The notes below the pieces were generated by a model. It did not search any database. It worked only from the letters and a program-made list of their open reading frames with translations, and was not told the DNA's origin. From JAWKHR01 sp041394725 (GTDB lineage Bacteria > Acidobacteriota > Vicinamibacteria > Vicinamibacterales > SCN-69-37), in contig JAWKHR010000101.1 of NCBI GenBank assembly GCA_041394725.1, positions 1 to 5,777 on the forward strand: a stretch of 5,777 nt of DNA. The letters are read 5' to 3'. Of this stretch, positions 1 through 5,724 are shown piece after piece. Made by a program: the position numbers and the translations under genes. Each line of letters begins with the position of its first letter. The first letter of the stretch is position 1.

Positions 1-227
1 CCAGAGTCGGGGCGAAGTAGGCCGAGGACGAGCTTCAGCATCACCGACTTGCCGGACCCGCTCGCGCCGAGCAGGAACCGCATGGCGCCGCGCGGGACCT
101 CGAAACTGACGTGGTCGAGGACCTGCTTGTCGTCGAACCCGAACGACACGTCGTCGAAGGCGACGACCGGTGTCCGGTCCGAGGCAGCGGCGGTCGCGGA
201 TTCCTGGGAAGTCGTGGGCTGCGTCAT
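1..227 (-). CDS. ABC transporter ATP-binding protein, Mla (MlaF-like) type, N-terminal part only
   Basis: This is the start of a cytoplasmic nucleotide-binding subunit that would hydrolyse ATP to drive a membrane permease. The start is the ATG at 227 and the frame runs off the window after 75 complete codons. Residues 20-46 form the usual first strands (VVAFDDVSFGF, then VLDHVSFEV). The Walker A loop is complete at residues 54-61 (GASGSGKS), followed by VMLKLVLGLLRPDSG. A K-S-V-x-L run after Walker A together with a GLLxPDSG ending is typical of MlaF-like ATPases of phospholipid/MCE transporters, which is why I prefer that subgroup. Walker B, the signature motif and the H-loop lie outside the window, so the subgroup is inferred and the ABC ATPase call is firm. 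An AGGA at 244-241 is the only Shine-Dalgarno-like match, 13 bases from the ATG. The first 18 or so residues are a Thr/Ser/Ala-rich tail not needed for the fold. It diverges from the M23 gene. Confidence 0.9.
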   Translation of the reverse strand, partial: MTQPTTSQESATAAASDRTPVVAFDDVSFGFDDKQVLDHVSFEVPRGAMRFLLGASGSGKSVMLKLVLGLLRPDS

Positions 228-254
228 CGGGGGGCGCGGTTCCTGATGGGTAGC

Positions 255-260
255 ATCATA
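255..260 (-). promoter_or_regulatory. Possible -10 element for the ABC ATPase gene
   Basis: Read on the minus strand this is TATGAT, five of six matches to the sigma-70 -10 consensus, in otherwise GC-rich DNA and 28 bases upstream of the ATG at 227. No good -35 hexamer stands 16-18 bases further upstream, so it remains a weak candidate. The rest of the 173-base divergent gap (228-400) shows only an 8-base GCCCGGGC palindrome at 263-270 and no clear promoter for the M23 gene. Confidence 0.25.
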
Positions 261-400
261 CCGCCCGGGCATCACGCTGGCCGCGAGCGTGGCAGCACGA
301 CCGCCCGACACCGCGACGTGCCCGCGCCTCATCCTCCTTTCACCGGCACCTCATGCGCGGCCGACTGCCGTCCGCCGCCGTGGCGTGGCATGGTGGACCG

Positions 401-1036
401 ATGACGACGCGCCTGCTGATGACCTGCGTCCTGATCGCCGGCTGCGGCGCGAGCGGGCCCGGGCCGTCGAGTGCCGGGCCTACCGGGCCGAGCCAGGACG
501 CGAACGCCTTCTGCGGGACGCAGGCGTTCACGCCGCCGGCCGGGTCGCCCTACGTCCTGCCCTGGGCGGTCGGCGACTCGCACGTGATGTTCCAGGGCAA
601 CTGCAGCACGCTCGGCGGCCACCGCGGCACCTTTGCGTACGACTTCGACGTCGCGATGGGCACGGAGGTCCGCGCCGCGCGCGCGGGCGTGGTGACGTTC
701 GCGAACGACCAGTACGCCGACACCGACCACGTCTCCGGCCACGAGAACAACGTCTTCGTCCGGCACGACGATGGGACCGTGATCCGGTACACGCACCTGC
801 GCCAGGGCGGTGCGATCGTCGAGGCCGGCGACCGGGTGACGCCGGGAACGCCGCTCGGCTACTCGGGTAACTCGGGCGCGTCGTCCGGTCCGCACCTGCA
901 CCTGCAGGCGTTCCGCGACGGCACGAGCTTCGACGCCGACAACGCGATTCCGCTGACGTTCCGCAACGCGGTCGGGACGACGAAGCCGACGGGCGAACTC
1001 ATCGAGGGGCAGGCGTACCGCGCGGGACCGTATTGA
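401..1036 (+). CDS. Lipoprotein with M23 (LytM-type) zinc metallopeptidase domain
   Basis: A 211-residue secreted lipoprotein predicted to cut peptide bonds in peptidoglycan from the periplasmic side of an envelope membrane. Residues 1-15 are a short lipoprotein signal ending in the lipobox I-A-G-C, with the lipidated cysteine at C15. G16 gives no inner-membrane retention signal under the E. coli rule, so outer-membrane placement is plausible. Residues 16-35 are a Gly/Pro/Ser linker. The M23 domain covers about 60-175. Likely zinc ligands are H74 (GGHRG), D81 (AYDFD) and H167 of the PHLHLQ motif (165-169 region), with the conserved H132 in RYTHL and the SGNSG turn before HLH. H74 and D81 are seven positions apart, as in the M23 subset with an H-x(6)-D-F pattern and unlike the HxxxD of lysostaphin-type enzymes. 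All expected catalytic residues are present, so it is probably active. C38 and C68 could form a disulfide. The start at 401 is preferred over an in-frame ATG at 353 because the signal peptide begins there and a weak GGTGGA lies 3 bases upstream. No LysM or SH3 domain is present. Confidence 0.88.
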   Translation: MTTRLLMTCVLIAGCGASGPGPSSAGPTGPSQDANAFCGTQAFTPPAGSPYVLPWAVGDSHVMFQGNCSTLGGHRGTFAYDFDVAMGTEVRAARAGVVTFANDQYADTDHVSGHENNVFVRHDDGTVIRYTHLRQGGAIVEAGDRVTPGTPLGYSGNSGASSGPHLHLQAFRDGTSFDADNAIPLTFRNAVGTTKPTGELIEGQAYRAGPY

Positions 1037-1060
1037 GGTGGGCCGCGCCGCACGGCACAA

Positions 1061-1090
1061 GGGCGCCAGCGGATCGCTCCGCCGGCGCCC
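1061..1090. terminator. GC-rich hairpin between convergent genes, possible bidirectional terminator
   Basis: GGGCGCC (1061-1067) pairs with GGCGCCC (1084-1090), and GCGG (1069-1072) with CCGC (1079-1082). One A/C mismatch separates the two stems and a 6-base loop closes them, giving 11 pairs. It sits 24 bases after the stop of the M23 gene and 24 bases after the stop of the receptor gene on the other strand, an ideal position to end both transcripts. No T-run follows on the plus strand and only TTGTG on the minus strand, so the intrinsic-terminator call rests on position and stem strength. Confidence 0.5.
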
Positions 1091-1114
1091 TCGCGTGTCA
1101 CGATCGGCCGCGCG

Positions 1115-4030
1115 TCAGAACTGGAAGCGCACCTGGAACTGCACCATGCGGCCCGGGTCGCCGTTGGCGAGGCCGGCGCGCGCCTGGCCGAAGTTGGCGT
1201 TCGGCACGGCGCCGTTGCCGTAGGTCTGCTGGCGGCCGAGCACGTTGGCGTGGTTGAACGCGTTGAACACCTCCATCCGCAGCAGCACCGACCCGCGGCC
1301 CGCGTGCAGGCGGCCCTGCACGAACAGGCCGACGTCCTGGAGACCCGTGCCGCGGAACGACGACTTGCCGACCACCTGTCCGTCGATCACCGGCCGGTCG
1401 TTGTTGCCGCCGTCGCCGTTGTTGTCGGTGCCCGTCGTGGCGTTGAACGGCCGCGCGGACGCCAGCTGGGTCACGGTCCCGGCGGTGATGCCCTTCGGGA
1501 AGTCGTAGCTCAGCGTGATCACGGCGCGGTGCCGCTGGTCGAGCACGCTCGGGCCGCGCTCCTCCTCGCCGAGGCGGTTCTCGTCGTTCGGGTTCGCGCC
1601 GTGGCCGTCCGGCTCGGCGGTGTTGGTCGCCTTCGAGAGCGTGTAGCTGACCGACGCGAAGGCGTGGTGCCCGCGGTAGCTGACGAGCGTCTCGAGGCCG
1701 TCGTAGTCGGCGACGCCGAGGTTCTCGATCACCTCGATCGACCGGAAGCCGTTGTCCATCGGCGTGATCGGCCGCGTCGCGTCGGCGGCCGCCGACGACC
1801 GCACCTGGCCCGGCGCGGTGCGCTCGAAATAGCTCGGCCGGTTCAGGTCCACGCCCCGGACGATGTCCGTCCAGTGCTGGCGCACGTAGTCGGCCTGGAC
1901 GACCAGGCCCGGCGTCAGCTCGCGCTGCACGCCGATCGAGAAGACCTGGCTCTTCGGGTTGACCAGCTCGTCCGGATAGTCGGTCAGCTTCGCGATGTCG
2001 AAGAACCGGCCGTAATAGCCCGCCATGCCGGGCCGGATCGTGATGTCGCGCGGCGGCAGCGTGGCCGAGCTGCCGTCGAAGGCGACCGGCGCGCAGGCGA
2101 GGCACGACGGGAAGCCCGTCTGGCCTGGCGTCGCCGTGTAGGTGAAGAGGCCCTCCGGGCCGTTCAGCTCGAAGTCGGCGGCGAGGTTGGCGACGAGCTG
2201 CGTGTAGTAGAGCCCGTAGCCGCCGCGCACCACCGTCCGCGGGTCGCCGGCCGGGTTCCAGCCGAAGCCCACGCGCGGCGCGACGTCGCCGCGCGAGTCG
2301 GCGAACGACTGGACGTCGTAGCGCAGGCCGACGTCGAGCGTGAAGTCGTCGCGCACGCGGATGCTGTCCTGCACGAACCCGGCGATCAGCCACTGGTCGA
2401 GCTCGTAGTCGCTGACGCCGAAGTTGATGCTCTGCTGGTAGCGCTGCATGTCGGCGAGGGTCAGCTGGTCCGGCGCCGCCGTCGTGGCCGACTTCACCGT
2501 GAACAGGCCCTGCGTGTAGGCGCTGCCGAACTCGGTGCCGTCACCGCCCGACGTGGACCGGCCGAGGCTGCCGCCGAACCGCACCGTGTGGCGGTCGTGC
2601 GTCCACGTCAGCGTGTCGGAGAACTGCGTCATCCGGCTGTAGGCCTTCACCCGGCGCGACTCGCCGATCGTGAACGGCGCCGCGCCCGATCGCGAGAACC
2701 GCGTCCCCGGCTGCACCGGCTCGAAGTTGGTGATCGGGTCGCCGTCGAGGAACGCGAACCGCGCCTCGTTCAGGAGCGACGAGCTGAGGAGGCTGGTCTC
2801 GTTCGCCTGCATCGACCAGGTGTGGCGGATGAACTCGCGCCCGGAGCTCGGCAGGTTGTTGCCCGAGACCGCGTCGTTCGGGTTCGTGTCGTAGAAGCGG
2901 TCCACGTTGCCGCGGACCATCAGCCGGTTCGTGTTCGAGAAGCGGTGATCGACGCGCGCGTCGAGCAGGAACTGCCGGTACTTGCCGACGAACTCCGAGA
3001 CCGGCGAGAACGGCGACGTCAGGGGCGCCGTCCGGTCCTGGTGCGAGTAGTCGAGCGCGCCGAAGAAGAACGTCCGGTCGGGCACGATTGCCGCGCCGTA
3101 CGATCCGGAGAACTGCCCGAGCGAGTCCGGGATGTCGGCCGGCGTCAGGTCGGGCACCGATCCGTCGGCCGCGGTCGGCGGCGTGCACGTCGGCACGGAC
3201 GAGGGGCACCACGCCGAGGTGCCGATCTCGGTGGTCTGCAGGCCGCCGGGGCGGCCGAGGAACAGCGCCTCGCCGTGCGCGGTGTTCGTGCCGGCCTTCG
3301 AGACCAGGTTCACGACCGGGCCCGACGTCCAGCCGAACTCCGCCGAGAACGCGTTCGACAGCACCGCCATCTCCTGCACCGCGCCCACCGGCACCGTCGC
3401 CAGCATCGTCTGCCGGCCCCACGGGTCGTCGTTGGTCGCGCCGTCGAGCGTGACCGCCGGCTGGCGGCGGCCGCCCGCGCCGGTGACGAAGAAGGTGGCG
3501 TTGATGAACAGGTCGCCCGTGCCCTTCGCGGACCGGAACGCCGAGTTGAGCATCGGCACGGTCGAGATCTTGCGGCCGAGGATCGGCGCCTGGTCGATCG
3601 CCTCGGCGTCGAAGCGCACGCCGATCTGCGGGTCGCGCCGCAGGCCCTCGGTCGTGCCGTAGACGGTGACCTGGCTCTCGCCGCCGCTCGCGACGAGGTG
3701 CGCGCGCACCGTCGCCGTCTCGCCGGCGCGCAGCATCAGGTGCTCGGCCACGTCGTCGGCGAAGCCGGACTTGCGGACGGTGACCGTGTACTCGCCGGTC
3801 AGCGGCAGCGCGGGAATGGTCGCCGCGCCGCGCGTGTTGGACGTGGCCTCGCGCGCGAGGCCCGTCATCGTGTTGGCGATCGACACGGTGGCGCCGGGCA
3901 CGACGGCCCCGGACTGGTCGGTCACGACGACGACGATGGTCGCCGTGTCAGGAGACTGCGCGAAGGCCGGCGCCGCCGGGAGCAGGCTCGCGATCAGGAT
4001 CAGGATGGGAACGAGACGTCTGGCGAACAT
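1115..4030 (-). CDS. TonB-dependent receptor, Oar-like, with N-terminal carboxypeptidase-regulatory-like domain
   Basis: A 971-residue outer-membrane transporter that would import a large substrate (oligosaccharide, peptide or chelate, not determinable here) using TonB energy. Residues 1-24 are a classic signal peptide (MFARR, hydrophobic core, A-F-A before Q25). Residues 30-115 match the carboxypeptidase-regulatory-like fold, with VTDQSGAVVPGATVSI as its hallmark. A plug-like segment covers about 120-250 (TVYGT, then VTLDGATNDDPWG, then VNLVSKAGTN). The rest is beta-barrel: alternating strands, GFVQDSIRVRDDFTLDVGLR at 551-570, VFNAFNHANV at 921-930, and a C-terminal strand ending QVRFQF with the terminal Phe used for barrel assembly. 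D869-x-N871-x-D873-G874 resembles a calcium loop. Cysteine pairs C275/C282 and C643/C646 lie in probable surface loops. The length fits the family. No SusD-like partner adjoins it. AGGAG at 4048-4044 is 13 bases from the ATG, rather far, but the signal peptide supports this start. A GTCAC inverted repeat upstream may be its operator. Confidence 0.93.
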   Translation of the reverse strand: MFARRLVPILILIASLLPAAPAFAQSPDTATIVVVVTDQSGAVVPGATVSIANTMTGLAREATSNTRGAATIPALPLTGEYTVTVRKSGFADDVAEHLMLRAGETATVRAHLVASGGESQVTVYGTTEGLRRDPQIGVRFDAEAIDQAPILGRKISTVPMLNSAFRSAKGTGDLFINATFFVTGAGGRRQPAVTLDGATNDDPWGRQTMLATVPVGAVQEMAVLSNAFSAEFGWTSGPVVNLVSKAGTNTAHGEALFLGRPGGLQTTEIGTSAWCPSSVPTCTPPTAADGSVPDLTPADIPDSLGQFSGSYGAAIVPDRTFFFGALDYSHQDRTAPLTSPFSPVSEFVGKYRQFLLDARVDHRFSNTNRLMVRGNVDRFYDTNPNDAVSGNNLPSSGREFIRHTWSMQANETSLLSSSLLNEARFAFLDGDPITNFEPVQPGTRFSRSGAAPFTIGESRRVKAYSRMTQFSDTLTWTHDRHTVRFGGSLGRSTSGGDGTEFGSAYTQGLFTVKSATTAAPDQLTLADMQRYQQSINFGVSDYELDQWLIAGFVQDSIRVRDDFTLDVGLRYDVQSFADSRGDVAPRVGFGWNPAGDPRTVVRGGYGLYYTQLVANLAADFELNGPEGLFTYTATPGQTGFPSCLACAPVAFDGSSATLPPRDITIRPGMAGYYGRFFDIAKLTDYPDELVNPKSQVFSIGVQRELTPGLVVQADYVRQHWTDIVRGVDLNRPSYFERTAPGQVRSSAAADATRPITPMDNGFRSIEVIENLGVADYDGLETLVSYRGHHAFASVSYTLSKATNTAEPDGHGANPNDENRLGEEERGPSVLDQRHRAVITLSYDFPKGITAGTVTQLASARPFNATTGTDNNGDGGNNDRPVIDGQVVGKSSFRGTGLQDVGLFVQGRLHAGRGSVLLRMEVFNAFNHANVLGRQQTYGNGAVPNANFGQARAGLANGDPGRMVQFQVRFQF

Positions 4031-4080
4031 GGATGGACTGGAACTCCTGTGGAGATGGGAAAAGAAAGCGTGACAAGTTA

Positions 4081-4095
4081 GTCACTTGAGGTGAC
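4081..4095. promoter_or_regulatory. Inverted repeat GTCAC-N5-GTGAC, possible operator of the receptor gene
   Basis: The perfect 5-base arms GTCAC and GTGAC are separated by TTGAG. The site lies 51-65 bases upstream of the receptor start codon, a common position for a repressor or activator site. On the minus strand it is followed by TTGTCA (4076-4071), five of six matches to a -35 hexamer, but no matching -10 is seen 16-18 bases on. It is not a CRP site, whose arms are TGTGA/TCACA in the reverse arrangement. A 5-base arm is short, and GTCAC is common in this region, so chance is possible. Confidence 0.3.
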
Positions 4096-4183
4096 CGACT
4101 ACCAGACGTCGTAGATGGCTGTGCTGGAGCAGGGCATGAGGATGGGCGCGGCGGGCCGCGGCGAGGGGGCGGGCTGGCAGCGT

Positions 4184-4199
4184 GTCACGTCGTCACGCT
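4184..4199 (+). repeat. Two 8-bp units GTCACGTC/GTCACGCT before the long palindrome
   Basis: Two adjacent 8-base units share GTCACG and have the same period as the larger array at 4438-4477. The second unit abuts the 13-mer GGCCTCGCGGCCC at 4200-4212. The same pairing, GTCACGCT and then GGCCTCGCGGCCC, recurs at 4469-4493 with four extra bases between. This points to a degenerate copy of one repeat module. Confidence 0.5.
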
Positions 4200-4204
4200 G
4201 GCCT

Positions 4205-4342
4205 CGCGGCCCATTTGGTGCGCGGGGCCTGTCCGCCGACAGCCCCATTCAGTCCTCGGCCGGCACACCACGGGTCACGGGGGTCGGCCTGCGGGCTGAA
4301 CGGGGCGGCCCCGTCGGCGGCCACCCGCGTTGGTGGGCCGCG
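4205..4342. repeat. Long imperfect palindrome (about 138 bases), element 1
   Basis: Nested complementary blocks pair in order from outside in: 4205-4213 with 4334-4342 (nine perfect), 4221-4226 with 4324-4329 (six), 4233-4240 with 4313-4320 (eight), 4242-4246 with 4302-4306, 4248-4252 with 4296-4300, 4253-4255 with 4293-4295, and 4258-4264 with 4283-4289. That is about 44 pairs, two of them G-T, around an 18-base loop (4265-4282). A competing small hairpin exists in the left arm: 4224-4228 with 4242-4246 and 4230-4233 with 4238-4241, with a single bulged C. The nested order over 138 bases is hard to explain by GC content alone. It could be a mobile palindromic element (MITE- or REP-like) or a structured RNA. 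No target-site duplication is certain, although GTCACG flanks both sides (4192-4197 and 4358-4363). Confidence 0.6.
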
Positions 4343-4437
4343 AGGGTGGCGCGATCAGTCACGCGGGACTCCAGCTCGTGACCTGCGCCGTCGCGCACGG
4401 CCGGGTGGGGAGGATCCTGTGCCGCGCTGTTACGGCG

Positions 4438-4477
4438 TCGCGCAGTCGCGCAGTCACGCAGTCACGCAGTCACGCTT
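4438..4477 (+). repeat. 8-bp tandem repeat, unit TCRCGCAG
   Basis: There are four full units: TCGCGCAG at 4438 and 4446, TCACGCAG at 4454 and 4462. A fifth, decayed unit TCACGCTT starts at 4470. Period is exact, and the only change among the full units is G to A at the third base. The array runs into element 2. The unit length is not a multiple of three and no gene covers it. It is far too short and has no spacers, so it is not a CRISPR. Confidence 0.85.
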
Positions 4478-4480
4478 TCG

Positions 4481-4531
4481 GGCCTCGCGGCCCCGCCGCG
4501 ACCGCGGGAAATGCCCACCCGCTTCGCGGCG
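4481..4531. repeat. Second palindromic element, element 2, related to element 1
   Basis: It begins with GGCCTCGCGGCCC (4481-4493), identical to 4200-4212 of element 1. Then CGCCGCGA (4494-4501) pairs with TCGCGGCG (4524-4531), and GCGGG (4504-4508) with CCCGC (4518-4522), giving a 13-pair stem with a 9-base loop and small bulges. CGCGGG (4503-4508) and CCACCCGC (4515-4522) also occur in element 1 at 4221-4226 and 4321-4328, in the same order. Element 2 therefore looks like a short form of element 1 lacking its inner stem. A separate 5-pair hairpin is possible at 4480-4493 (GGGCC, loop TCGC, GGCCC). Confidence 0.55.
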
Positions 4532-4599
4532 CCGCCGGTCTCGGTCAGATCAGGCCGCACCCCGCCGCCGGTATGTGGCTTGCTTCCTGACGAGGTGGC

Positions 4600-4605
4600 G
4601 GAGGT
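4600..4605 (+). promoter_or_regulatory. Strong ribosome binding site fixing the start of the flavodoxin-fusion gene
   Basis: GGAGGT ends five bases before the ATG at 4611, close to ideal. It decides the start against the long upstream extension of the same frame, which stays open from 4182 but has no comparable site and would read through the palindromes. Confidence 0.8.
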
Positions 4606-4610
4606 GGGAC

Positions 4611-5528
4611 ATGCGCCTCCTCGTCACGTGGGCGTCGAAGCGGGGCGGGACGGAGGGGATCGGGCGGATCGTGGCGGAGACGCTGACCGTGCGCGGGTTC
4701 GAGGTGACGGCGGCGCCGGTCGAGCGCGCCGGCGATCTCACGCGGTTCGACGCGGTGGTTCTGGGCGGCGCCCTGTATGCGTTCCGGTGGACGGGCACGC
4801 TGCGGCGGTTCGTCGCGCGGCACAGGGCGGCGCTCCGGCGCGTGCCGGTGTGGTGCTTCTCGAGCGGACCGCTGGACGACTCGGCCGATCGCGACGCGAT
4901 TCCGGCGCCGCGCGAAGTCGAGGTGCTGATGGAGCGCATCGGCGCGATCGGCCACGTCACGTTCGGCGGCCGCCTCGCGCCGGACGCGCGCGGGTTCCCG
5001 GCGAGCGCGATGGCGAAGACGAAGAGCGGCGACTGGCGCAGGCCTGAGGCGATTCGCGCATGGGCGGACTCGGTGGCCGACGCGCTCCCTGCGGCGCGGC
5101 CCGGAACACCGGTCGATCATCCGGCCTACGCGGTCACGCGATGGCTGCGCTACGGCGTCGCGGGCGCCGCGCTCGCGATGGGCGCGCGGGTCGCGCTCGC
5201 CGAGGTCGTCGGACCGACGCTCGCGCTCCTGTTGTTCTGGGCCGCGGTCCTCGTCCTCTTCGGAGCCCTGGCCGGCGCCTACTTCCGCGCGCGCGGGTCG
5301 CGCGATCCGTTCCCGACGGCGGTGCTGTGGGCGCTGCTCGTGCTGCTCTTCGGCATCGGGCTCGACCTGCTGCCGGGATTCACCCCGGCGCCCGGCCTCC
5401 TGCGCCGCGTCCTGGCCCTCGCCGTGCCGGCCCTGCTCGCCTTCGCCGCCACGCTCGCGTCGGGGACGATGGCGGTGATGATGCCGCGGCAGGAGCCGGG
5501 AGGCCGCGCGGCGACGGCGCATCGGTAA
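4611..5528 (+). CDS. Flavodoxin-domain protein fused to a C-terminal four-helix membrane region
   Basis: A 305-residue two-part protein. Residues 1-160 have a flavodoxin-like fold of the subfamily that includes the HemG-like protoporphyrinogen dehydrogenases. The first strand LLVTWASKRGGTEG (3-16) carries the FMN phosphate-binding loop. FDAVVLGGALYAFRWTGTLRRF (46-67) and PVWCFSSGPL (79-88) are the next conserved strands. FGGRLAPDARGF at 118-129 and the DWRRPEAIRAWADSVA end match the stand-alone proteins of this group. Residues 161-180 link to a hydrophobic half with probable helices at about 181-199, 201-224, 235-253 and 264-286, ending in a short polar tail. The expected role is FMN-dependent electron transfer at the cytoplasmic membrane, perhaps with a quinone, but the substrate is unknown. 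Stand-alone relatives are usually about 170-200 residues, so the membrane half is an addition I do not recognise. There are no heme genes nearby, so no hemG symbol is given. The first loop has Trp-Ala-Ser where relatives often have Tyr-Ala-Ser. It is monocistronic as far as visible. Confidence 0.85.
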   Translation: MRLLVTWASKRGGTEGIGRIVAETLTVRGFEVTAAPVERAGDLTRFDAVVLGGALYAFRWTGTLRRFVARHRAALRRVPVWCFSSGPLDDSADRDAIPAPREVEVLMERIGAIGHVTFGGRLAPDARGFPASAMAKTKSGDWRRPEAIRAWADSVADALPAARPGTPVDHPAYAVTRWLRYGVAGAALAMGARVALAEVVGPTLALLLFWAAVLVLFGALAGAYFRARGSRDPFPTAVLWALLVLLFGIGLDLLPGFTPAPGLLRRVLALAVPALLAFAATLASGTMAVMMPRQEPGGRAATAHR

Positions 5529-5540
5529 GGGACGAGATTG

Positions 5541-5724
5541 TGGATTGGTGATCGGCGATTGGTGATTGATTGTCGGATTGGCGATCTGGGATTGGCGATT
5601 TTCAGAGCATTGGATGATTGGTGATTTGGCGATTGGTGATTTGGCGATTTGGTGATTGGCGATTTGGCCATTGAGGAATTCTGGCGATTGGGCGATTGAG
5701 GGATTTGAGCCATTGCAGGATTTG
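5541..5724. repeat. Degenerate minisatellite of GATTGGY/GATTTGGC units
   Basis: After the flavodoxin-fusion gene the base composition becomes markedly AT-richer. The DNA is built of GATTGG(T/C) and GATTTGGC units 7-9 bases long. The most regular part is 5616-5660: two identical 15-base copies of GATTGGTGATTTGGC (5616-5630, 5631-5645) and a variant GATTTGGTGATTGGC (5646-5660). Copies decay on both sides, for example ATTGGCGAT at 5591 and GATTGGGCGATTGAGGGATTT near 5687. The minus strand is open across it and would encode Ser/Pro/Asn/Gln-rich repeats, but this is a product of the repeat and not a gene. From 5725 to the end I see no gene or further structure. No intrinsic terminator is evident after the stop at 5528. 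Confidence 0.8.

Larger units (their letters stand above)
4031..4610. other. 580-base repeat-rich gap between divergent genes
   Basis: No gene is convincing in this gap. Open frames cross it but have shadow-like Arg/Gly/Pro-rich translations and no ribosome binding sites. From left to right it holds: the receptor leader with a purine-rich plus strand (4051-4068); a GTCAC-N5-GTGAC inverted repeat; an 8-bp-period GTCACG doublet (4184-4199); a long imperfect palindrome (4205-4342); a lone CAGTCACGC (4356-4364); an 8-bp tandem array (4438-4477); a second palindrome (4494-4531); and the leader of the flavodoxin-fusion gene. No good sigma-70 promoter was found for either flanking gene. Confidence 0.7.

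Noticed and set aside
353..400. Earlier start for the M23 lipoprotein
   Set aside because: It would add 16 residues including Arg, Trp and His ahead of an already complete lipoprotein signal, and no ribosome binding site precedes it.
1250..4081. A 943-codon plus-strand open frame antisense to the receptor gene
   Set aside because: Its translation is dominated by Arg, Val, Ala, Gly and His with no recognisable domain. It mirrors the receptor's GC-rich codons, while the receptor frame has a signal peptide, clear domains and a terminal Phe. It is a shadow.
4081..4095. CRP/FNR-type binding site
   Set aside because: The arm order is the reverse of TGTGA-N6-TCACA and the spacer is 5 bases, so it does not match that class.
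4224..4246. Intrinsic terminator
   Set aside because: The nine-pair hairpin has no following T-run and no gene ends near it on either strand. It is better treated as an alternative fold within element 1.
4438..4477. CRISPR array
   Set aside because: Units are 8 bases, directly adjacent and without spacers; no cas gene is present. The 15-base units at 5616-5660 fail for the same reasons.
4182..4610. An N-terminal extension of 143 codons to the flavodoxin-fusion protein
   Set aside because: The extension is Arg/Gly/Pro/Ser-rich, crosses the 8-bp repeats and both palindromes, and lacks a ribosome binding site. The ATG at 4611 has a near-ideal GGAGGT and begins exactly at the first flavodoxin strand.
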